Positions 1-4,960 of a stretch of 6,849 nt of DNA are shown in pieces. The notes below the pieces were generated by a model. That model worked only from the letters and a program-made list of their open reading frames with translations. It did no database searches and had not been told where the DNA came from. The stretch comes from Gammaproteobacteria bacterium (lineage in GTDB: Bacteria > Pseudomonadota > Gammaproteobacteria > Pseudomonadales > Azotimanducaceae_A): positions 1-6,849 of the forward strand of contig JAPOON010000615.1 of the NCBI GenBank assembly GCA_026713405.1, given 5' to 3'. Both the position numbers and the translations under genes were made by a program. Each line of letters opens with the position of its first letter. Position 1 is the stretch's first letter.

Positions 1-1096
1 ATCGTTCCGCCCGATCGATCATCACCTTCTGCTCTGCATTGATCGCCTCGATCAGCGGCCGCTTGCAATCGAGGCAGCCGATGCCTGCGCTGCGGCAGCC
101 CCGGGCGGCCCAGTCCAGGGTTTCCGGGTCGGAGTATACTTGGTGCAGGTCGAAAACAGGACACTTGGCCGGATCGCCCGGGTCCTGGCGCCGCACCCGC
201 GCCGGGTCGGTTTTCATGGTTCGCACCTTGCGGTCGACGTCCTCCGCGGGCTCCCGCAGGCGGATGGTGTTGTTGTAGGACTTGGACATCTTCTGCCCGT
301 CGAGCCCCGGCATTTTCGCGTGTTTGGTCAGCAGCGCCTGGGGCTCCGGCAGAACGATGCGGCCGCTTCCCTCCAGGTAACCGAACAACCGTTCCCGGTC
401 GCCTATCGACAGGTTCCGCTGTTCGGCCAGCAATGCCCGGGCACGCTCCAGGGCCTCGGTATCGCCCTGTTCCAGGTAGGCGCGGCGCAGGTTCTGGTAG
501 ATGCGCGACGCCTTGCGGCCCATTTTCTTCAGCGCCGCCAGCGCGTGTTCCTCGAACCCGGACTCGCGGCCGAACACGTGGTTGAAGCGGCGGGCGATCT
601 CACGCACCAGTTCCAGGTGAGCCACCTGGTCGGCCCCGACCGGCACATTGCCGGCGCGATACATCAGGATGTCCGCCGCCTGCAGCACCGGGTAGCCGAG
701 AAACCCGTAGGTGGCCAGGTCCCGGTCGTTCAGCTTCGCCTGCATGTCCTTGTAGGTCGGCGCCCGCTCCAGCCAGCCAACCGGTGAGATCATCGACAGC
801 AACAGGTGCAGTTCGGCGTGCTCCGGCACCTTCGACTGGATGAAGATGGTGGCGGCGCCCGGGTTGACGCCCGCGGCCAGCCAGTCGACCACCATGTCGA
901 AGGTGTTCCGCTCGATATCCCCGGTATCGTGGTAGCCGGTGGTTAGCGCATGCCAGTCAGCGACGAAGAAATAGCACTCGTACTCGTGCTGCAGCCGTAC
1001 CCAGTTCTTGATTACCCCGTGGTAGTGACCGAGGTGCAGGCGCCCCGTCGGGCGCATGCCGGAAGCGACCTTCCGGCTGGAATCGCTAGCGCTCAT
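1..1096 (-). CDS. trpS: Tryptophanyl-tRNA synthetase, N-terminal 365 residues (cut by window edge)
   Basis: Class I aminoacyl-tRNA synthetase that charges tRNA-Trp with tryptophan in the cytoplasm. Translating the minus strand gives MSASDSSRKVASGMRPTGRL followed by HLGH (residues 21-24, the HIGH motif). Further on are a typical TrpRS stretch LQHEYECYFFVADWHALTTG, GADQ in the active-site region, and a perfect KMSKS (269-273). After the catalytic core, four cysteines (C312, C334, C341, C344) form C-x21-C-x6-C-x2-C, close to the [4Fe-4S] motif described for Thermotoga maritima TrpRS. Gammaproteobacterial enzymes of this type have, from memory, about 450 residues, so roughly the last 80 lie outside the window. 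The ATG at 1096 is chosen because GGAG/GGAGAG stands just upstream and the N-terminus begins where the family does. A separate promoter candidate lies upstream, so the gene is probably not dependent on the P-II operon. Confidence 0.95.
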   Translation of the reverse strand, partial: MSASDSSRKVASGMRPTGRLHLGHYHGVIKNWVRLQHEYECYFFVADWHALTTGYHDTGDIERNTFDMVVDWLAAGVNPGAATIFIQSKVPEHAELHLLLSMISPVGWLERAPTYKDMQAKLNDRDLATYGFLGYPVLQAADILMYRAGNVPVGADQVAHLELVREIARRFNHVFGRESGFEEHALAALKKMGRKASRIYQNLRRAYLEQGDTEALERARALLAEQRNLSIGDRERLFGYLEGSGRIVLPEPQALLTKHAKMPGLDGQKMSKSYNNTIRLREPAEDVDRKVRTMKTDPARVRRQDPGDPAKCPVFDLHQVYSDPETLDWAARGCRSAGIGCLDCKRPLIEAINAEQKVMIDRAER

Positions 1097-1172
1097 ATCT
1101 CTCCGATCTTCGTCGCGAGGGTGTCGCGTCGCCGTGCAGCGGGGGTCGAACAGACCGGAGCGCGGCGAAGGC

Positions 1173-1186
1173 GTACTCGATAGTAC
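1173..1186 (-). other. Small perfect hairpin in the trpS leader
   Basis: GTACT-CGAT-AGTAC: a 5-bp stem with a 4-base loop. It sits about 25 nt downstream of the TATAAT box, so it would be near the 5' end of a trpS transcript. It has no T-run after it, so it does not look like a terminator. It may stabilise the mRNA 5' end or be chance. I see no tryptophan-rich leader peptide or T-box-like sequence. Confidence 0.3.
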
Positions 1187-1209
1187 TTTCTCCTGGAACG
1201 ACGGGCGGC

Positions 1210-1238
1210 ATTATACGAGTTCAACGGGTCGGAGTCGT
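1210..1238 (-). promoter_or_regulatory. Candidate sigma70 promoter for trpS
   Basis: Reading the minus strand, a perfect TATAAT (1215-1210) stands 114 nt upstream of the trpS ATG. With a 17-bp spacer the -35 hexamer would be ACGACT (1238-1233), matching TTGACA only at its GAC core. It lies just after the P-II gene stop, the position expected for an independent trpS promoter. The strong -10 and the location support it; the weak -35 limits confidence. Confidence 0.45.
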
Positions 1239-1251
1239 TGCAGCCCCTCGA

Positions 1252-1599
1252 CTACTCCTCCCCTGTCTCGTCCGGCATGTCGGCGAACTGGGTGGTCAGG
1301 CCCACGGCCTTCTCGACATCGACCAGAAAGGCGATGCCCGCGCCGGGCTCACCGTCGAATCGCCCGGCTTCGCGAATGCACTCCAGGATGTCCGGTGCCC
1401 TGTCTGCTGCCACCAGGAAAAGTATGACATCCCGCTTTGAGGCGAGTTCCAGGCCCATGAAGGTCTTTTTCGGAGAGCGCCCCTCGCCGCGCGCGCTGGT
1501 GATCACGGTGGCGCCGGTGGCGCCGGCAGCGCGCGCCGCATCGATGACGGTGTCGGTCTTCTGGTCGTCCACCAGGGTTACGATGAGTTTCAGTTGCAT
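1252..1599 (-). CDS. P-II-like signalling protein, third gene of the DUF1538 operon
   Basis: A 115-residue protein with the P-II pattern: first strand QLKLIVTLV (2-10), helix with DTVIDAARAAG, GATGATVITSARGEG (26-40) leading into a T-loop region (about 37-57), strand DVILFLV (57-63), and a B-loop-like segment GEPGAGIAF (83-91) followed by LVDVEKAVGL. P-II proteins are trimers that bind ATP/ADP and 2-oxoglutarate and dock on membrane transporters. This copy is unusual. I see no tyrosine in the T-loop (Tyr51 is the uridylylation site of GlnB), the B-loop GDGK is GAGI, and the two arginines of GlnB near 101-103 are absent. Nitrogen signalling of the GlnB kind is therefore unlikely. The ATG lies 3 nt after the preceding gene's stop, with GGAG nine bases upstream. 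The inferred role is control of the two co-transcribed DUF1538 membrane proteins. Confidence 0.85.
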   Translation of the reverse strand: MQLKLIVTLVDDQKTDTVIDAARAAGATGATVITSARGEGRSPKKTFMGLELASKRDVILFLVAADRAPDILECIREAGRFDGEPGAGIAFLVDVEKAVGLTTQFADMPDETGEE

Positions 1600-1602
1600 G
1601 GC

Positions 1603-2421
1603 TCAAGTCTCCGCGGAAGGCGTGGCATGGGGATTGCGGCGCCGGCCCAGCCAGGACGCCGCCATGGCGTAGCCGAGCACCGACATGATGGGAAAGACGC
1701 TGGCAAAGGCGATCAGGCCGAAGCCGTCGATCAGCGGGCTGCGCCCCGGCACGCTGGCGGCGAGGCCGAGGCCGAGCGCGGCAACCACCGGTACGGTCAC
1801 CGTCGAGGTGGTGACGCCGCCCGAGTCGTAGGCGAGCGGCACGATAGTGCGGCTGGAGCGGAAGGTCTGCACGATGACGACCACGTAGGCGCCCACGATA
1901 TACCAGGGCAATGGCGTTCCTGTGACGATGCGGAAGCAGCCCAGCGCCACGCCAATCGCGACCCCCACCGCCACTGCCAGCCTGAGGCCCCAGGCATGTA
2001 CCGCGCCGCCGGACACTTCTTCGGCCTTCAGCGCAACGGCGATCAGCGACGGCTCCGCCACGGTGGTGGCAAACCCGATGGCCGCCGCAAACGCATACAC
2101 CAGCAGGTAGTCGTCCCACCGGACGATGCCTTCGGACGCGCCCGCGGCACCGGCCACCGCTTCGGCACCGGCCCCGGCATCCACCGCCGTAAGCTGCCGC
2201 GCCATGGTTTCGCCGATGGGAAACAGCGCCTCCTCGAGGCCGATCAGAAACAGGGTCAGCCCGATCAGCACGTAGCCGAACCCGGCAACGATCTTGCCGG
2301 CGTTGGGCAGCCGGCGGCGCAACACCGCGAACTGGAAAAAGACGAGAATGCCGACGATTGGAGCGACATCCAGCGCCGTGGAGAGCACGGTTCCCACCAG
2401 GGTCTCGAGAAACTCCACCAT
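1603..2421 (-). CDS. DUF1538 family membrane protein, second subunit (UmpB-like)
   Basis: A 272-residue integral membrane protein and paralogue of the gene just upstream. Hydrophobic segments are near 18-34, 43-62, 104-130, 145-166, 172-187, 208-224 and 231-254. Two motifs are shared with the paralogue: ATTVAEPSLIAVA (118-130) and [15 protein letters not shown] (197-211). The shared C-terminal stretch [11 protein letters not shown] (231-241) follows. An Ala/Gly-rich linker (about 80-98) replaces a shorter loop of the partner, and the C-terminus is a short polar tail. As I recall, paired DUF1538 proteins named UmpA and UmpB from Halomonas form a heterodimeric Na+(Li+,K+)/H+ antiporter in the cytoplasmic membrane. 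That is the most likely function here but rests on family resemblance. The ATG overlaps the upstream TGA by one base (TGATG), which points to translational coupling and stoichiometric production. Confidence 0.88.
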   Translation of the reverse strand: MVEFLETLVGTVLSTALDVAPIVGILVFFQFAVLRRRLPNAGKIVAGFGYVLIGLTLFLIGLEEALFPIGETMARQLTAVDAGAGAEAVAGAAGASEGIVRWDDYLLVYAFAAAIGFATTVAEPSLIAVALKAEEVSGGAVHAWGLRLAVAVGVAIGVALGCFRIVTGTPLPWYIVGAYVVVIVQTFRSSRTIVPLAYDSGGVTTSTVTVPVVAALGLGLAASVPGRSPLIDGFGLIAFASVFPIMSVLGYAMAASWLGRRRNPHATPSAET

Positions 2422-3155
2422 CAGACCGCCATCCCGTACAGGAGTACGAAGATCATCGGGCTGAGGCTGGCAAAGGCGATGAGCCCGAAACCGTCGATCA
2501 TCGGGTTGCGCCCCTTGATGGATTTGGCGAGCCCGACGCCGAGCGCGGTGACCAGGGGAACCGTTATCGTACTGGTGGTCACCCCGCCCGAGTCATAGGC
2601 GACGCCGATGATCTCATCGGGCGCGAAGAGCGTCATGACGGTAACCAGCACGTACCCGCTGATGATCAGCCGATGGATCGGCCAGCCCTTGAGAATCCGC
2701 ACCACCCCCAGAACGATGGCCGCGCCCACCGACACCGCCACCACCATGCGCAGGTTGAAGGCATACTCCGTCCGGGCCGCCGCGTCCGCGGCGATGGCGC
2801 CCGCTTCCGCCGCAACCTCCGCCGCCTCCGCCGCAACGGCGATGAGCGCGGGCTCTGCCACCGTGGTACCGAAACCCAGGCAGAACGCAAACGCCAGCAG
2901 CGCCGTCAGGCTGCCCTTGTTCGCGAATTCCTGGGCAAGTTCTTCGCCCAGGGGAAACAGCCCGCTCTCCAGGCCCTGCACGAACAGGGTCAACCCGGCG
3001 ATGACACAGAGCAGCCCCACCAGCACCCCCCCGAGATTGGGGAACGGCTGCTGCAGCACCACGATCTGAAAAAAGGCGATGACCAGGATGATGGGCGCCA
3101 GGTCGCGGATCGCGCCGATCACTCCCCGGACGAATGTCGCCAGCACACCGGTCAC
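2421..3155 (-). CDS. DUF1538 family membrane protein, first subunit (UmpA-like)
   Basis: A 244-residue membrane protein. Motifs: [12 protein letters not shown] (97-108), [15 protein letters not shown] (186-200) and [11 protein letters not shown] (220-230), each matched in the paralogue that follows. Hydrophobic segments are near 18-35, 43-62, 84-108, 134-154, 161-177, 196-211 and 221-242. An Ala/Glu-rich loop (about 106-130), encoded by TCCGCCGC-like repeats, is longer than in the partner. The frame is open far upstream, but a GTG start at 3155 puts 17 residues before the conserved D-(L/V)-A-P-I, exactly as in the paralogue, so I use it. It has no good Shine-Dalgarno sequence, and a small upstream reading frame ends on it as GTGA. 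First gene of a three-gene operon with the second DUF1538 subunit and a P-II-like protein. Likely half of a two-component Na+/H+ antiporter (UmpAB type); the substrate is inferred only from the family. Confidence 0.87.
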   Translation of the reverse strand: MTGVLATFVRGVIGAIRDLAPIILVIAFFQIVVLQQPFPNLGGVLVGLLCVIAGLTLFVQGLESGLFPLGEELAQEFANKGSLTALLAFAFCLGFGTTVAEPALIAVAAEAAEVAAEAGAIAADAAARTEYAFNLRMVVAVSVGAAIVLGVVRILKGWPIHRLIISGYVLVTVMTLFAPDEIIGVAYDSGGVTTSTITVPLVTALGVGLAKSIKGRNPMIDGFGLIAFASLSPMIFVLLYGMAV

Positions 3156-3163
3156 GGCGCCAG

Positions 3164-3384
3164 CCCGCAAATCGCACCAGGGGCCGCGATGATGCGCTCC
3201 CTGACAGGAGCGTCCGCCGGATTTTGCCCCTGTGCGCGCGCTCGCGAGGAGCCTGCAGCCGGGGCGCGCGACGGGATACCCCTCGCAGGAACAAAGTGCA
3301 TAGCTCTGCCTATGTTGGAGGGAGCATGTGCGCGCACAGGGGCAAAAGACCAGAGAGAGCGCGGCTCTTGGTGCAGTTTGCGGG
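3164..3384. repeat. Long nested imperfect inverted repeat (MITE-like or RNA-folding element)
   Basis: The left arm (3164-3239) and right arm (3330-3384) are reverse complements over a perfect 18-bp core, TTTTGCCCCTGTGCGCGC at 3222-3239 and its complement at 3330-3347. They also match in three outer blocks with identical spacing: CCCGCAAA, GCACCA and GCCGCG at 3164-3188, complemented at 3360-3384. The left arm has about 20 extra bases, including a 6-bp hairpin CGCTCC-CTGACA-GGAGCG (3195-3212). Near the centre of symmetry is another hairpin with one mismatch (3268-3286, loop ATA), and CATAG-CTCTGC-CTATG lies at 3299-3314. I see no flanking direct duplication. The element fills most of the gap between the DASS gene and the DUF1538 operon and ends 8 bases before the DUF1538 start. 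It could be a decayed miniature transposable element, a REP/BIME-type repeat, or a leader RNA that hides the start codon. Confidence 0.75.
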
Positions 3385-3487
3385 TCAATACCATTTTTGA
3401 GGGGCACCCTCGCTGTTCGGCGCGATACTACAGTTCCCGGCGGCAGCATCGCTACCGCGGTGCAGCATCTCCAGCCGGCTGGCGCGC
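3385..3487 (-). other. Remaining intergenic DNA downstream of the DASS stop
   Basis: No gene seen. Just after the DASS stop is a 12-bp perfect palindrome CCAGCCGGCTGG (3471-3482) without a T-run. There is a direct repeat GCAGCATC (3443-3450 and 3462-3469, 19 bp apart) with the palindrome ACCGCGGT (3454-3461) between the copies, and GAGGG-GCA-CCCTC (3399-3411). None is a convincing intrinsic terminator or a sigma70 promoter. The direct repeat plus palindrome could be a protein-binding site for control of the DUF1538 operon. Confidence 0.3.
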
Positions 3488-4866
3488 TCAACTCCTGCCG
3501 AAAAACAGGTAGCAGAGCGACGAGATCACCAGCGCGCCGATTAAATTCAGCGCCAGCCCTTCCTGAATCATGCGCTTCGCCGTGAACCGGCCGGTACTGA
3601 ACATGATGACGTTGGGCGCCGTCGCCACCGGCAGCATGAAGGCGCAGCTCGCGCTCATCGCCGCCGGAATCATCAAGAGGCGCGGGTCGATGGCCGCCCC
3701 GATCGCGGCCGCCGCCAGGATCGGCATGAGCAGCGACGTGGTGGCCGTGTTGCTGGTGGCTTCCGTCAGGAACGTCACCGCCAGGCAAATGGCCAGGATG
3801 ACGGCGAATACCGGCCAGGCGGAGATCATCGACACCCCACTGCCGATCGCCTCCGATAGCCCCGAAGACTTGAACGCCGCCGCGATGGCGAGCCCGGCCC
3901 CGAACAGGATGAGCATGCCCCACGGAATCTTCGCCGCCGTTTCCCAGTCGAGCAGCCGCCCGCCCTTGCCGTTCGGCACGATGAACATGGCCACCACCGC
4001 CAGAAACGCCACCATGGCATCGTTCGTGTAGGGCAGGTCGAAGAGCGCCATCCAGCCGCCCATCGGCTCCACGCGGGTGATCCAGGCCAGCGCCGTCAGG
4101 CCGAACACGGTGAGCACCCGCTTCTCCTCGGGCCGCCAGGCGCCGCTTTCCGGCAACTCCAGCGCGCCCTTGTAGGTGACCGTGCGCGTCAGCCACAGCC
4201 CCATGAGCGGCAGAAAAATCAGCACCACCGGCAAGCCCAGCGCCATCCACTCGCCAAAGCCGATGGTCGCCCCGAAGGTTTCCTCGTAAACCCCCCGGAA
4301 AATCATGTTCGGCGGCGTCCCGACCGGCGTGCCCACCCCCCGATATTGGCCGCATAGGCGATGCCGAGCAGCAGCGCCGGCGCCAGCTTCGGATCGCGCG
4401 CGCGCTCCAGCACCGCAAGCGCCACCGGCAGCAGCATGAGCGTCGTCGCCGTATTCGAGATCCACATCGACAGCGCCGCCGCCGCGATCATGAAGCCGAA
4501 CACCACCCGCCGGCTGCTGCCGCTGCCCACCCGGTGCAGCAGCGCGAGGGCAATACGCCGGTGCGCCCCGCTCCGCTCCATGGCCGTGGACAGGATGAAC
4601 CCCCCGAGCAGCAGCAATACCACCGGGTGACCGTAGGCCTGACCCACCTCCGCCCCGGTCAGCACCCCCGACATCGGCAACAGCGCCAGCGGCACCAGCG
4701 ACGTCGCCGGAATCGGAATGGGCTCCAGCACCCACCAGATCACGCACAGCACGGTCACCCCCAGGGTGACGGCCGCCGCGGGCACGGCGCCCGCCGCCAG
4801 CATCGCGAACCCGGTGGCCAAGGCCGCTACGGGGCCGAACAGCAGCGCCAGCGTCTTGATCCCCAT
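3488..4866 (-). pseudogene. DASS/SLC13-family sodium:anion symporter, interrupted by a one-base frameshift
   Basis: Restored, this is a 459-residue transporter of the divalent anion:Na+ symporter family (dicarboxylates, sulfate and related anions; exact substrate not readable). It has the two SNT motifs that bind Na+ and substrate in VcINDY-type proteins, SNTATT at 137 and again at 372. It also carries GTPVGTPPN (179-187) and a C-terminal [20 protein letters not shown] close to the family signature. Residues 1-177 are read from the ATG at 4866. In the run GGGGGG (4341-4336) the frame then breaks, and the remaining 282 residues continue intact in the -1 frame to the TGA at 3490-3488. One extra G restores NIGG-VGTPVG. 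The lack of any other damage suggests a sequencing or assembly error or a very recent mutation; slippage on the G-run is also possible. The start has no Shine-Dalgarno and overlaps the stop of a tiny upstream frame. It lies 94 nt after the NhaC gene. Confidence 0.88.
4336..4341 (-). other. Frameshift site in a G6 homopolymer
   Basis: On the coding strand the codons are ATC GGG GGG TGG GCA. Family expectation (IGG-VGTP) needs seven Gs, giving GTG GGC ACG next. A six-base G-run is a classic place for a length error in sequencing. It is also a place where RNA polymerase could slip by one base or a ribosome could slip back one base, either of which would restore the full protein. Confidence 0.85.
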
Positions 4867-4892
4867 CAGCGGCGTGCCGGCGGTTGTCCCAT
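4866..4892 (-). other. Eight-codon upstream reading frame coupled to the DASS start
   Basis: ATG GGA CAA CCG CCG GCA CGC CGC TGA: its TGA shares one base with the DASS ATG (TGATG), the same overlap as between the two DUF1538 genes. The DASS ATG has no Shine-Dalgarno of its own, while a G-rich stretch (GGGGCGGAAA) precedes the small frame. It could act as a coupling leader, or be chance. Confidence 0.25.
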
Positions 4893-4960
4893 GAAAGTTT
4901 CCGCCCCGGCGCGCCCCCCGGGTCTGGGGCCGGCGTAACCGGCTTTGCCAGCGCCCGGCA

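Noticed and set aside
140..787. + strand open frame of 215 codons opposite trpS
   Set aside because: Antisense to an unmistakable TrpRS carrying HLGH and KMSKS; its product has no recognisable domain.
1594..2598. Long + strand open frame (334 codons) opposite the DUF1538 genes
   Set aside because: Its product is rich in His, Arg, Gly, Asp and Gln with no domain; it is the antisense shadow of a GC-rich gene whose minus-strand product has clear family motifs.
3240..3329. Search for a transposase, tRNA or CRISPR in the spacer
   Set aside because: No coding frame with transposase features, no tRNA cloverleaf, and the repeats are inverted rather than regularly spaced direct repeats.
3399..3411. 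GAGGG-GCA-CCCTC hairpin as a terminator of the DASS transcript
   Set aside because: On the minus strand it is followed by an A-run rather than Ts, so it lacks the terminator pattern in the direction needed.
2358..3512. Long + strand open frame (384 codons) across the first DUF1538 gene and the inverted repeat
   Set aside because: Low-complexity charged composition, crosses the palindromic spacer, no ribosome site or family match; a shadow frame.
3156..4418. Extension of the first DUF1538 frame upstream to give a 665-residue protein
   Set aside because: The extra part reads through the inverted repeat and the wrong frame of the DASS gene; the GTG at 3155 aligns exactly with the paralogue's start.
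4929..4943. GCCGG-CGTAA-CCGGC hairpin after the NhaC stop as a terminator
   Set aside because: Only a 5-bp stem and, on the transcribed minus strand, no T-run after it; it may affect the RNA but does not look like an intrinsic terminator.
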